Below, piece after piece: positions 1 through 8,516 of a DNA stretch of 64,000 bases (its first letter is position 1; each line of letters opens with the position of its first letter). Both the position numbers and the translations under genes were made by a program. The stretch is taken from positions 3,740,501 through 3,804,500 of the forward strand of contig NZ_CP014870.1 of assembly GCF_001661075.1 (NCBI RefSeq), in the 5' to 3' direction. Source of the DNA: Pseudomonas silesiensis. GTDB taxonomy: Bacteria > Pseudomonadota > Gammaproteobacteria > Pseudomonadales > Pseudomonadaceae. The notes beneath the pieces were generated by a model that saw only the letters and a program-made list of their open reading frames with translations, had not been told where the DNA came from and searched no databases.

Positions 1-443
1 GCGTTCAAGGACGACACGCGCCCGCCCCGCTGCCACTTGGCGATCGGGCGTAGATGACGCTTGGGGTACAGCTGTGGATCCACGTGGAAACGGCGCACGG
101 CGTTGAGCGTCGCCTGGTTCATCGTGGCCCCGTCCACCACCGGAATCATTTCGATGTGGCCCGGGTAGGTCTGCTCGCACAGGCTCAACAGGGTGGTCTG
201 CACGTCCATCCCCTCGCTGTAGCAGGTGATGATGCAAGAAACCCTGGGGCGGTACGTACTGATCATCGGCACACTGGTGCGCCGCCGGGCAAACCAGCGC
301 AATACCCCCAGCAGCACCATGATCGTCATGGGCAATTCAAAGATCAGGAACAAGGGAAACAGCATGAAGAACAAACGGCTCAAGCCGTCCGGCCCCGCGA
401 GTTCGCCGAGTGCGTAGTAGAGCTGCTCCAGTAAGGGGCCCAT
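1..443 (-). CDS. Glycosyltransferase family 2, N-terminal part (cut by window edge)
   Basis: Partial membrane glycosyltransferase running off the left edge, read from an ATG at 443. About 147 residues are visible. A hydrophobic segment lies near residues 24-46, then a GT-A style start with ITCYSEG, a CEQTYPG stretch and PVVDGA, the layout of processive GT2 enzymes of the BcsA/PgaC type. The catalytic D,D,QXXRW residues lie outside the window. The start is 5 bases after the stop of the TackOD1-like gene, and TAAGGGG in the junction serves as ribosome binding site, so the two are co-transcribed. Likely makes or exports an extracellular polysaccharide; the product is unknown. Confidence 0.8.
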   Translation of the reverse strand, partial: MGPLLEQLYYALGELAGPDGLSRLFFMLFPLFLIFELPMTIMVLLGVLRWFARRRTSVPMISTYRPRVSCIITCYSEGMDVQTTLLSLCEQTYPGHIEMIPVVDGATMNQATLNAVRRFHVDPQLYPKRHLRPIAKWQRGGRVSSLN

Positions 444-448
444 GCCCC

Positions 449-1837
449 TTACTCCAGCTCACTGGCAAGACGGGCCAGCAACAGTTCGCCATTTTCCTGG
501 TCGAGCAGGTCCTGGGGTGCGGTGAGGGTGATGACGCGCAGGGAAATGTCGCTGACTTCCGGCGCGGAAAACAGCTCGGCTACCCGGTTCAGGCGTTGTT
601 TTACGCACTCCAGCCCCTTGGCATCGGTATGCGGGAGCATGATCCAGAAGAATTCCTCGGTGCTGCGCGAACACCGATCGGTTTCCCGTACGGACTCCTT
701 TAACCGGTCCGCCAGGCTATCGATGAAGGCATGTCCGCGGTGCTCCCCAAGCAGGGACAAAGTCCCGGGCAGGTTGACGAAGCGCAGGCCGATCAGGGAA
801 AAAGCCGGCGGTGGGTAGCGCCGCGCGAGCAGGATCTGCCAGCTCAACAGATCATAGAAGTCCTTGCCGCCGAGCAGACTGAGCCGACCAAAGTGCCGGC
901 CCGAATGATCGCTGAATTCCTGGCGACAACGGAAGCGACCCGCCTCGGCCAGGCGAAAATCCCTGACTTCCCGGGCGCGTAACTGGTCAGGAGTGTGGGA
1001 CAAGCCGCAGTCCAGGCAACGCGCCTGCACCTCGGCATCGACGAAAAATGCATGGCACGAGCGGCAGCGATAGTTCTCCATCGGCCGATCATAATCACTG
1101 CCGATATGGCGCAAGCGGTTCAGGCAGTTGGGGCAGAGCAACACCCCGTCCTTGAGAAAAGACTCCTGCGCGCCGACATGCCCGCAGGTGAAACAGTGCA
1201 AGGACGGCTGGCGCGCGATGTCCAGGGCCTGGCATTCGGTACACACGTCAATGAAGTTGAGCCGACCCGAACCACAGTCCGGGCACAGGCGGACGCGATC
1301 GACCAGAACCCCCTCCTCCAGCCAATCCTGCTGCACCATCAAGGCGAGCCAGGCGAATGAATTGATCTGCTCGCTGTCAGCCAGGGCTTCGAGCAATGGG
1401 TAGCGATAGTGTTGGGGCACTTCCGGATCCCGCAGGGCACACACCTGGGCGTGATCGCGCAACCATAGCCAGGCGAGCACCCGACTTTCAAAGCGCTCCG
1501 GTGCCGGTCCCTGCCTGAGCAAGCTGAAACGCTCCTGCCAAACCTCCCAGCGGGCTGTTATTTCGCTGGCTTCTACAGGACAGGCGCCGTCACCCAGGGC
1601 TTCGCACCAGCTGTCCTGATCGCGGCAACAGTAAATCAGTCGGTAGCGATACGAGGGCAGCGTACGTAACTTGCTCAGCACCCGTCCGGCATAGGCCCCA
1701 GGCATGTCCAGCAGTAGTACATCAAACACGGCCACCGCCAGCAGGCCGCCGAGATCGGTGAAGTGTTCAAGCTGCACAAGGTTCAAGTCTGAAACCCTGT
1801 TACCGAGTATCGCAATCCGGGGGTGTGGAGTCGGCAT
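449..1837 (-). CDS. TackOD1-like zinc-ribbon protein with degenerate GGDEF-like C-terminus
   Basis: 462 residues. Residues 1-110 resemble a receiver-like alpha/beta domain (FDVLLLDMPG near 38-47). Residues 185-277 hold six CxxC pairs (C185/188, 199/202, 215/218, 235/238, 258/261, 274/277), enough for three zinc ribbons, as in TackOD1 output domains. Residues 310-460 look like a diguanylate cyclase fold, but the GGDEF signature is replaced by STEEF at 392-396, so catalysis is unlikely. First gene of a pair with the glycosyltransferase, so probably a regulatory or sensory partner of exopolysaccharide synthesis. The TackOD1 name is from family memory; the CxxC array is seen directly. Confidence 0.75.
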   Translation of the reverse strand: MPTPHPRIAILGNRVSDLNLVQLEHFTDLGGLLAVAVFDVLLLDMPGAYAGRVLSKLRTLPSYRYRLIYCCRDQDSWCEALGDGACPVEASEITARWEVWQERFSLLRQGPAPERFESRVLAWLWLRDHAQVCALRDPEVPQHYRYPLLEALADSEQINSFAWLALMVQQDWLEEGVLVDRVRLCPDCGSGRLNFIDVCTECQALDIARQPSLHCFTCGHVGAQESFLKDGVLLCPNCLNRLRHIGSDYDRPMENYRCRSCHAFFVDAEVQARCLDCGLSHTPDQLRAREVRDFRLAEAGRFRCRQEFSDHSGRHFGRLSLLGGKDFYDLLSWQILLARRYPPPAFSLIGLRFVNLPGTLSLLGEHRGHAFIDSLADRLKESVRETDRCSRSTEEFFWIMLPHTDAKGLECVKQRLNRVAELFSAPEVSDISLRVITLTAPQDLLDQENGELLLARLASELE

Positions 1838-2313
1838 GACGCTCGCCTCGACCGATCGATAGGCACATGGTTAAACAGCAAGATAAGCAACACTAGCATT
1901 GCGCGGAGAAAATGCATCTGTTATTGCGTTGTTTATTCCCATGATTCGACGAACGCGCAAAGCCAGGCTTCAGCCTGGCACAGAGGCAAGCCCGCAAATT
2001 AAATTCGCGCGGGAAAATATTTTATTGGTTTCATACAGTTATCAAACTTGAACGCTATTGATCAACAACCACTAGAGCCTCTAATCATTGACCAGCATCG
2101 AGAGCAATACGCCATACGAACCCATAACTGTAAAAGAGAAAGTTTCACATTACGCGATCAACCCAATACCCCCGCCTGATTCATAAATTCAAAATAGTGT
2201 TATATCAAAATGACGCGCCGTTATTTCCATACATACTAAACATCGCCACAAGCGTTACACCACTTTAACACAGATGAATATATATACATGATATCAACTT
2301 GATCACGTATTTC
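1838..2313. other. AT-rich intergenic region, no gene
   Basis: About 475 bases between the 5' end of the exopolysaccharide-type gene pair and the 3' end of the LysR gene. It is clearly more AT-rich than its surroundings, which fits promoter DNA for the leftward operon. A 7-bp stem with a TTCA loop sits at 1962-1979 (GCCAGGC/GCCTGGC) without a T-run. No ORF here looks coding. Confidence 0.5.
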
Positions 2314-3204
2314 TTACTTCACGCATATCTCGCGAACACAACTGCGTAACCATCTGTGAGCGTGATCGCTGTCCAGTCGTGGGTGCCACAGCATTGCCAC
2401 GGTGAATGTCGGCACCGCGAAGGGTAATGCAAAGCTGTGCATCCCTTCGCGCAAGCTGGCGGTATGCCGCTCAGGAACACTGGCGATGAAGTCGGTGGCC
2501 CGGGCCAATGCCAGTGCGGTGGAGAAGCCTGCAACGATGGTCACTATCTGTCGCTGCAGTTCCAGTGGCGCCAGGGCCTCATCGATCGGCCCCCTTTCGA
2601 GCCCTCGCCGGGAAACGCCGATGTGGCTGCCCGCCGCATACCGGGCGGGCGTCATTTCGCCTTGACTCAAAGGGTGCCCCCGGCGCACGACGCCGATCAA
2701 ACGGTCGCGAAACAATCCCTGCGTACGCAACTCCGGACCCGCAGCCTTCCCCACCACGCCTGTTTCCAGATCGACGGTCCCATCGCGCAATGACGTGCTG
2801 TCTTTATCCGCTTTGTGCATGAAGCGCAACCGTACCCCGGGCGCTTGCCCGGCCATGCGCGCAATGAGTGCCGCGCCGAAATTCTCGACGAAGCCTTCAC
2901 TGCTGCGCAGGGTGAAGGTGCGGTTGAGTTGCGCGAGGTCCGGCTGCTCGGCCGGCCGCAGCACCGCTTCTGCGTCCTGCACCAGCTGACTGACCCGCTC
3001 GCGCAGTTCCAGCGCCCGGGGTGTCGCCACCAGCCCTCGTCCGGCCCTGACCAGCAGCGGATCGCCGGTGGTTTCGCGCAAGCGCGCCAGCGCCCGACTC
3101 ATCGCTGACGGGCTCAGCCCCAAGCGCCTGGCGGCGCGGGCGACACTGCCTTCGGCGAGCAGCACATCAAGGGTGACCAACAGGTTTAGATCGGGAGTGG
3201 ACAT
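2314..3204 (-). CDS. LysR-family transcriptional regulator
   Basis: Regulator of about 296 residues. The start chosen is the ATG at 3204 (MSTPDLNLLVTLDVLL), because an LTTR begins right at its winged helix; the longer reading adds 24 residues of no family type. The N-terminal HTH contains GSVARAARRLGLSPSAMSRAL, followed by a LysR substrate-binding domain to residue ~290. It diverges from the DHA2 MFS pump at 3342 with a 137-bp gap, the usual LysR/target layout. A glutathione S-transferase remnant behind the pump suggests the original regulon was LysR-GST-MFS. Inducer unknown. Confidence 0.85.
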   Translation of the reverse strand: MSTPDLNLLVTLDVLLAEGSVARAARRLGLSPSAMSRALARLRETTGDPLLVRAGRGLVATPRALELRERVSQLVQDAEAVLRPAEQPDLAQLNRTFTLRSSEGFVENFGAALIARMAGQAPGVRLRFMHKADKDSTSLRDGTVDLETGVVGKAAGPELRTQGLFRDRLIGVVRRGHPLSQGEMTPARYAAGSHIGVSRRGLERGPIDEALAPLELQRQIVTIVAGFSTALALARATDFIASVPERHTASLREGMHSFALPFAVPTFTVAMLWHPRLDSDHAHRWLRSCVREICVK

Positions 3205-3341
3205 GGATGGCCCCGCAGAGGTGATGACATGGCGTCGGATGCACTTATCAACTGCAACTGCTGCGCCTTCCGCCATGTTAGGCCCGAGCGTACCTTTCTA
3301 ACAGCTCCGCTTCGGGAGCGACTTCACAAAGGAGGGGCGAG

Positions 3342-4766
3342 ATGAAGCCAACCAGTGCGATAGCAGACACCCTGCAACCCACTGCTTCAGTGCGCTGGGC
3401 ATTGACCAGCCTGGCGCTTTCAATGTTGCTGTCCTCGCTGGGCACCAGCATCGCCAATGTCGGCCTGCCGACCCTGGCCGCCGTATTCGACGCCTCTTTC
3501 CAGCAGGTGCAATGGGTCGTCCTCGCTTATCTGCTGGCGATCACCACCCTGATCGTCAGCGTCGGCCGGCTCGGCGACCTCATCGGTCGTCGACGCCTGC
3601 TGCTGGGCGGCATCGGCCTGTTCACCCTGGCCTCGGCCTTGTGCGCCCTGGCACCGACGCTGTGGCTGCTGATGGGTGCCCGGGCGCTGCAGGGTCTCGG
3701 CGCGGCGATCATGATGGCATTGACCATGGCCTTCGTCGGCGAGACGGTGGCCAAGGAAAAAACCGGCAGCGCCATGGGGTTGCTGGGGACAATGTCGGCG
3801 ATTGGCACCGCGATGGGGCCGTCCCTGGGCGGCATGCTGATCGCCGGTTTCGGCTGGCGGGCGATCTTCCTGATCACCGTGCCGCTGGGTCTGCTGACGG
3901 GGTGGCTCGCGCTGCGCTACTTGCCGGCCGATCGTCAAAAAGACAGATCCGGGCGCGCCCGCTTCGACTCGCTGGGCACACTCCTGCTGGCGCTAACGCT
4001 TGGGGCTTACACCCTGGCCATGACACTCGGACGTGGCAGCTTCGGTTACCTGAACCTGGCTTTGCTGTTGGCGGCGGGTGCTGGCGGCGCCCTCTTCGTC
4101 TTCACCCAGTCCCGAGTCGGCTCACCCTTGATCAGGTTGTCGCTGTTGCGCGACCCGCTGCTCAGCGCCAGCCTCGCCATGAGCACATGTGTGGCGACGG
4201 TGATGATGGCGACGCTGGTGGTCGGCCCCTTCTACCTCTCGCAGGCACTCGGACTGGATGCCGTCAGGGTCGGGCTGGTGCTGTCGATCGGTCCGATTGT
4301 GGTGGCGCTGACGGGGGTGCCCGCGGGCCGCATCGCCGACCGTTTTGGCGCGCAACGCATGACCCTCGCCGGGCTCATCGCGATGGCGGCCGGTTGCCTC
4401 GCACTGGCGGTGTTGCCCCGGACGCTCGGCATCGGCGGCTACGTCGCGCCCATGGTGATCGTCACCCTCGGCTACGCGCTGTTCCAGACCGCCAACAACA
4501 CCGCGATCATGGCCGATGTATCACCGGAGCAACGGGGCGTCATCTCGGGCCTGCTCAACCTCTCGCGCAATCTGGGGCTCATCACCGGGGCCAGCGCCTT
4601 GGGCGCGGTGTTTGCGCTGGCGTCGGCGGCGGCCGCGATCACCGAAGCGCCTCCCGAGGCGGTTGCCAGCGGCATGCGGATCACCTTCGCCGTTGCGCTG
4701 GGGCTGATGGTCACGGCACTGGCCGTCGCCTTGGGTAGCCGCGCCAGGAGCCATGACCGCTCGTAA
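3342..4766 (+). CDS. MFS transporter, DHA2 (14-TMS drug efflux) type
   Basis: 474 residues, inner membrane. Many hydrophobic segments and the MFS loop motif GRLGDLIGRRRLLLGG near residues 78-93, followed by RALQGLGAAIMM and a motif-C-like stretch GTAMGPSLGGML, point to a proton-driven exporter of the EmrB/QacA group. AAAGGAGGGG precedes the ATG, so the start is secure. Divergent from the LysR gene at 3204. Substrate unknown. The 3' end abuts a GST remnant, so the last residues may have been altered by the rearrangement that removed the GST gene. Confidence 0.85.
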   Translation: MKPTSAIADTLQPTASVRWALTSLALSMLLSSLGTSIANVGLPTLAAVFDASFQQVQWVVLAYLLAITTLIVSVGRLGDLIGRRRLLLGGIGLFTLASALCALAPTLWLLMGARALQGLGAAIMMALTMAFVGETVAKEKTGSAMGLLGTMSAIGTAMGPSLGGMLIAGFGWRAIFLITVPLGLLTGWLALRYLPADRQKDRSGRARFDSLGTLLLALTLGAYTLAMTLGRGSFGYLNLALLLAAGAGGALFVFTQSRVGSPLIRLSLLRDPLLSASLAMSTCVATVMMATLVVGPFYLSQALGLDAVRVGLVLSIGPIVVALTGVPAGRIADRFGAQRMTLAGLIAMAAGCLALAVLPRTLGIGGYVAPMVIVTLGYALFQTANNTAIMADVSPEQRGVISGLLNLSRNLGLITGASALGAVFALASAAAAITEAPPEAVASGMRITFAVALGLMVTALAVALGSRARSHDRS

Positions 4767-4768
4767 CC

Positions 4769-4960
4769 CTGCAAGAGGGTTGCCTGGCCGATTGCGCCGC
4801 GGCCCCGGCACTGTTCTATGCCAGCACCCTGCAGCCGTTTCCCGAGGACTGCAGCCATTTGAGCGCCTATTTCGACAGGCTGACTCAACGGCCATCATTC
4901 AAGCGGGTCATTGATGAAGCTCGCCCGTATTTTTCGCTTTATCCGTTTAGCGGCATGTGA
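4769..4960 (+). pseudogene. Glutathione S-transferase, C-terminal remnant
   Basis: In the frame beginning 4769, 63 codons read LQEGCLADCAAAPALFYAST, then a stretch with AYFDRLTQRPSF and EARPYFSLYPF before a TGA at 4958-4960. This is the typical C-terminal helical end of bacterial glutathione S-transferases (ADCAAAPAL is the alpha-6 N-capping region). No start codon or thioredoxin-like domain exists: the frame opens directly after the MFS stop. A deletion therefore removed the first two thirds of the gene. Family call from motif memory. Confidence 0.7.
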
Positions 4961-4973
4961 CCGCCCCCCTTAA

Positions 4974-4996
4974 CAAAAAGAGAAAGTTCCTACATT
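4974..4996 (+). repeat. Left copy of a 23-bp direct repeat
   Basis: A 23-base stretch starting caaaaagagaaag recurs in the same orientation at 6511-6533 with one mismatch (T/C). The two copies bracket the DUF3077/LysM-like segment. Confidence 0.7.
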
Positions 4997-5349
4997 CCTA
5001 CCCATCGACAGCCCTGTGCGACAAATTCCACTTGCTTTGTAGTTCAGGGCCAAACAGCGCAGTGCCAAGTTTATGTGGCATCTGTAATTATCCGGATCCA
5101 GCCGACTCCTACAGCATGTGATCGCATCGTCCAACTTTTTGGGGCGCAGGCCAGACCGTGGGGACTATCAGGCTAAAGGCGACTGTAGGAATTGTCTGAG
5201 TTGTAGGCAGGAGGCTACATCGTCTTGCGTCGATGCCTACGCCTAAGACAGAATCCGCCGGCTTGTGCGCCTTGGGGCTGGCTTATATCGTCTGCGGGTC
5301 GTTGAAAATCAGCGATCGGGTTTCGCAGCTCGGGTCAATCAAGGCGCTC

Positions 5350-5377
5350 AGCGCCACCGTTTCCATTCAGTGGCGCT
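5350..5377 (+). terminator. Hairpin with perfect 8-bp stem
   Basis: AGCGCCAC (5350-5357) pairs with GTGGCGCT (5370-5377) around a 12-base loop and is followed by TTTGTT. It lies in the 5' region of the DUF3077 gene, so it may end a short upstream transcript or act as an attenuator. A smaller overlapping hairpin (GGCGC/GCGCC, 5343-5355) could compete with it. Confidence 0.4.
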
Positions 5378-5410
5378 TTGTTCGTCTACTGCAGTGCGTT
5401 ATGGCGGCTG

Positions 5411-5530
5411 TGCGCGGGAGACCTTCGGGTCTGCCGGGTTCCTTGATTCCCGGTCTGCGAACCTGCGTACAGCTGCCACCTTTCGTTTCGCAGCGAACCG
5501 TGGTCGCTCCATCAATCAAGGAGCTTCATC
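5411..5530 (+). promoter_or_regulatory. Structured 5' leader of the DUF3077-type gene
   Basis: Consecutive small hairpins precede the gene: AGACC-TTCG-GGTCT (5419-5432, a UUCG tetraloop) and GGTTC...GAACC (5437-5441/5459-5463). The AAGGAG ribosome binding site follows at about 5518. From memory, similar leaders precede DUF3077 genes in many Pseudomonas genomes; that recurrence cannot be tested here. Confidence 0.4.
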
Positions 5531-5863
5531 GTGATCAGATCAACTCCCAGCCCTCCCGAATCAACAGACACAAGCGAATCGGCCAACCGTGCCAGCGACC
5601 CTCAGCACACTCACCGAACTCTTAAAAACGCCATCCCACCCCACAAACCCAGCACGATGTTCGTCATCGCCCCCGGCATCGGCACCGAAACCCTGTTGGC
5701 CCACGCCTGTGAATCCCTGGCCTCGGCGAGTGTAATGGCGAGTGATTTCGCGGGATTTCTGGAAGGGTCGCAGCGCAACACGATGCTGGGCATTCAGCAG
5801 GTCATCATGCTGGCCGAACTGGCGGTGAATCGGGCACTGGATAACGTCGATCCGCAGGATTGA
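5531..5863 (+). CDS. DUF3077/DUF6124-type small protein
   Basis: 110 residues from a GTG start, set by AAGGAG 9 bases upstream. The N-terminal 40 residues are polar and disordered-looking. The C-terminal half (FVIAPGIGTETLLAHACESLASASVMASDFAGFL, read in parts) is the conserved helical core of a Pseudomonas-restricted family of unknown function. The leader carries stacked hairpins and a terminator-like hairpin follows at 5875-5897, so it is a monocistronic unit. It lies inside the segment bracketed by 23-bp direct repeats. No function is assigned. Confidence 0.75.
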   Translation: MIRSTPSPPESTDTSESANRASDPQHTHRTLKNAIPPHKPSTMFVIAPGIGTETLLAHACESLASASVMASDFAGFLEGSQRNTMLGIQQVIMLAELAVNRALDNVDPQD

Positions 5864-6056
5864 CCCACCTGATCATTCCCATGCTCGGCGTGGGAATCCT
5901 GCTGTTTTCTGATGCTTTCAGCATGATGGGAAGATGACGGCTAACATAGAGGCTGTGGGCAATGAAGACCCATCCCATCATGATGGGGCCGCCAATAAGA
6001 ATAATTGCGCACCATGACTTCCAGAAATCATCTCCAGTCATGGACGTGTTTTTCAT
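5805..6056 (-). CDS. Small membrane ORF, unknown function
   Basis: 83 residues from the ATG at 6056, with GGGAG about 11 bases upstream. Residues 11-38 form a convincing membrane helix (WCAIILIGGPIMMGWVFIAH). The C-terminal part after residue ~45 is low-complexity, reads through the terminator hairpin and overlaps the 3' end of the DUF3077 gene on the other strand, so the true protein may be shorter or damaged. It lies 15 bases downstream of the truncated LysM-like gene in the same direction, where an immunity gene for a toxin would sit. That role is inference only. Confidence 0.35.
   Translation of the reverse strand: MKNTSMTGDDFWKSWCAIILIGGPIMMGWVFIAHSLYVSRHLPIMLKASENSRIPTPSMGMIRWVNPADRRYPVPDSPPVRPA
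5875..5897. terminator. Rho-independent-like hairpin after the DUF3077-type gene
   Basis: ATTCCCATGC pairs with GCGTGGGAAT (one G-T wobble) around a TCG loop, 11 bases after the stop codon, with TGTTTTC shortly downstream. It could serve the convergent small ORF as well. Confidence 0.5.
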
Positions 6057-6071
6057 AGATGTTTTCTCCCG

Positions 6072-6443
6072 TCAGCTCACCCGCAGGTCGCTGAGAATGA
6101 TCAGGGTGCCGGCCTTGATGAAGCCATCCAGGTCCGGATTGAGGTCGCTAAATTTCAGCAAGGCACTGTTTGGAATATCCTCAAACAGGGTGTCGAACAT
6201 CTCCTTGGCATTCATGCTGTAAGGCACGACGTAGAAACCTGGGCCCGCGAGGGGCACGGGCTCCGGGCTGTACTGATGGCGAGGAGGCGGATTTTCGAAG
6301 GTGTACTGCGGCGGGGGCTTTGGCTTGGTGCACATGCTTCGATCATTCGATCTGGCCGGCGGGCACACGCCTGCGCGGGAAAATGCACGAGGATCGTAAG
6401 AGTTGTTGTCTTTGAACCCGTTGTTCTTTCGTTCGTCGGACAC
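6072..6443 (-). pseudogene. Truncated LysM-like N-terminus of a large Pseudomonas toxin-type protein
   Basis: 123 residues from a GTG at 6443, with AAAGGA 9 bases upstream. After a proline-rich lead comes GFYVVPYSMNAKEMFDTLF, then LLKFSDLNP and IKAGTLIILSD, a LysM-like pattern. From memory the same block opens Pseudomonas proteins of several hundred residues with toxin-like C-termini; here the frame stops right after the block. I therefore call it a truncated copy, though a free-standing short version cannot be excluded. The polarity and position inside the repeat-bracketed segment suggest a decayed toxin/immunity pair. Confidence 0.5.
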
Positions 6444-6510
6444 AGGATTGATTCCTTTGAGTAAGAATCAAAGCCTAACAAGCAGCCTGCGGCCGCACAC
6501 CACACCTGAG

Positions 6511-6533
6511 CAAAAAGAGAAAGCTCCTACATT
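6511..6533 (+). repeat. Right copy of the 23-bp direct repeat
   Basis: Same orientation and sequence as 4974-4996 except one base. It lies upstream of the truncated LysM-like gene and closes a 1.56-kb segment. Confidence 0.7.
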
Positions 6534-6608
6534 ATCTGACCGGTGGGGGGCGTCAATTCGATGCCCCCGCAGGTCAGTCGCCAGCGTGCAGCCTCCCGTG
6601 TCACCCGT

Positions 6609-6926
6609 TCATTGCTCCAGCACATCCTCCGCCCAGCTGATGGCCGCCACGACGGTAGGAAAGCCGATGGTGCTCGTCAGCGCGATCAATGCGTGCCGGA
6701 TCTGCTCTGGCGTCGCGCCCGCTTCCAGTGCCCGCCTGGCATGACTGTGCACGGCGCCTTCGGAGCGGATGGCTGCCGCGGCGCCGAGCTGGATCAGCTG
6801 GACCACCGCATCGTCCAGTGGGCCGGCATGCCGCACCGCCGTGCCCAGGGCCTGCACGGCGGCCAGGTAATCCGGGTACTGCTTTTTCAGTTGTCGGTAG
6901 GTGTTGTGCTCTCTTTTCTTGCCCAT
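6609..6926 (-). CDS. Carboxymuconolactone decarboxylase family protein
   Basis: About 105 residues. The ATG at 6926 (MGKKREHNTYRQL) is preferred, as 22 extra residues in the longer frame are not family-like. EGAVHSHARRALEAGATPEQ at residues ~53-72 is the CMD/AhpD-like helical signature. The CxxC of peroxidatic AhpD is absent, so this is the decarboxylase-like type rather than a disulfide reductase. It is transcribed away from the gamma-glutamyl operon starting at 7122; the shared intergenic region is about 195 bp. Substrate unknown. Confidence 0.75.
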   Translation of the reverse strand: MGKKREHNTYRQLKKQYPDYLAAVQALGTAVRHAGPLDDAVVQLIQLGAAAAIRSEGAVHSHARRALEAGATPEQIRHALIALTSTIGFPTVVAAISWAEDVLEQ

Positions 6927-7121
6927 CTCTGTATCCTCGCGAGGCTGTGCCCGGCCCGATTTGACCGGCGTCGATTGACGAAACTTGCGCATTCCAACAG
7001 TAAGCTAAGCTAAGAACAGCTCATTGCCCACGATGCTCGCGTCTGCAGGTTTTGGTTTTTCTGGAGAGCGTCTGCAACAGCTATTCAGAAAGGTCCAACC
7101 CCTTCACGCAGGACTGACGTG

Positions 7122-8495
7122 ATGACCGAGCCCCTCCTCAGTTTCGACCAACTCAAGCGTGCCGCGGCTGCCGGCGAAATCGATACCGTGCTGGTGTGCA
7201 TGGTCGATATGCAGGGCCGCCTGGTCGGCAAGCGCTTCCAGGTCGAGTTTTTCATCGACAGCGGCCACGAAGAAACCCACTGCTGCAATTACCTGCTGGC
7301 CGACGACATCGACATGGAGCCAGTGCCGGGTTACGCCGCCGCCAGCTGGAGCAAAGGCTATGGCGACTTTGTGCTCAAGCCGGACATGGCCACGTTGCGC
7401 CGGGTGCCGTGGCTGGAGTGCACGGCACTGGTGCTCTGCGATGTGCTCGATCATCACCATCGGCAGGACTTGCCCCACAGCCCCCGGGCCATCCTGAAAA
7501 AGCAGATCGAGCGCCTGCGCCAGCGGGGTTATACCGGTATGTTCGCCTCGGAGCTGGAGTTCTATCTGTTCGATGAGAGCTACGAGGCCATCCACAACCG
7601 CAACTACCATAAGCCCAAGACCGCCGGCCATTACATCGAGGATTACAACATCCTGCAGACCACCCGCGAGGAACCGGTGCTGCGGGCGATTCGCAAACAT
7701 CTGCAGGCCTCGGGCATTCCCGTGGAAAACTCCAAGGGTGAATGGGGCCCAGGCCAGGAAGAGATCAACATCCGTTATGCCGATGCGCTGACCATGGCCG
7801 ACCACCACGTCATCATCAAGCACGCCTGCAAGGAGATCGCGCAGCTGCAGGGCAAGGCGATTACCTTCATGGCCAAGTGGCGCTATGACGCCGCCGGTTC
7901 CAGCAGCCACATCCACAATTCGCTGTGGGACAAAAATGGCAAGAAGTCGCTGTTCTTCGACGCCAAGGCCGAGTTCGGCATGTCCAAGCTGATGCGTGCC
8001 TGGGTCGCCGGGCAGCTCAAGTACGCCAACGACATCACCTGCTTCCTCGCGCCCTACATCAACTCCTACAAGCGGTTCCAGGCCGGCACGTTTGCCCCGA
8101 CCCGGGCGGTCTGGAGCCGGGACAATCGCACCGCGGGCTTTCGCTTGTGCGCCGAGGACAGCAAGGCGATTCGCATCGAATGTCGCATCGGCGGCGCCGA
8201 CCTCAACCCGTACCTGGCGTTCGCTGCGTTGATTGCCGCCGGCCTGGCCGGAATCGACGAGAAGCTTGAACTCGCGCCACCGTTTGAAGGCGATGCCTAT
8301 GTCGACGAGCACCTGCCGGAAGTGTCCAAGACCCTGCGCGAGGCCTGTGCCGCGCTCCAGACGTCGAGCATGTTGCGCGAGGCGTTCGGTGATGACGTGA
8401 TCGACCACTACGTGCATACCGCCGAATGGGAGCAGAAGGAGTACGACCGGCGGATTACCGACTGGGAATTGCAGCGCGGTTTCGAGCGCTACTGA
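7122..8495 (+). CDS. Glutamine-synthetase-like gamma-glutamyl amine ligase
   Basis: About 457 residues from the ATG at 7122 (a GTG three bases earlier is possible). It is a type-I GS-like fold of the PuuA/IpuC group: FASELEFYLF (metal Glu), ENSKGEWGPGQEEIN, SSSHIHNSL and NRTAGFRLC-ECRIGGADLNPY, the ATP/metal-binding blocks. Such enzymes ligate glutamate to an amine using ATP. First gene of an operon with an aldehyde dehydrogenase, an alcohol dehydrogenase and an APC permease. The presence of an alcohol dehydrogenase rather than an amine oxidase points to an amino alcohol such as ethanolamine as substrate (inference). Confidence 0.85.
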   Translation: MTEPLLSFDQLKRAAAAGEIDTVLVCMVDMQGRLVGKRFQVEFFIDSGHEETHCCNYLLADDIDMEPVPGYAAASWSKGYGDFVLKPDMATLRRVPWLECTALVLCDVLDHHHRQDLPHSPRAILKKQIERLRQRGYTGMFASELEFYLFDESYEAIHNRNYHKPKTAGHYIEDYNILQTTREEPVLRAIRKHLQASGIPVENSKGEWGPGQEEINIRYADALTMADHHVIIKHACKEIAQLQGKAITFMAKWRYDAAGSSSHIHNSLWDKNGKKSLFFDAKAEFGMSKLMRAWVAGQLKYANDITCFLAPYINSYKRFQAGTFAPTRAVWSRDNRTAGFRLCAEDSKAIRIECRIGGADLNPYLAFAALIAAGLAGIDEKLELAPPFEGDAYVDEHLPEVSKTLREACAALQTSSMLREAFGDDVIDHYVHTAEWEQKEYDRRITDWELQRGFERY

Positions 8496-8516
8496 GCAGC
8501 CTTTTTAGAGAAGATC

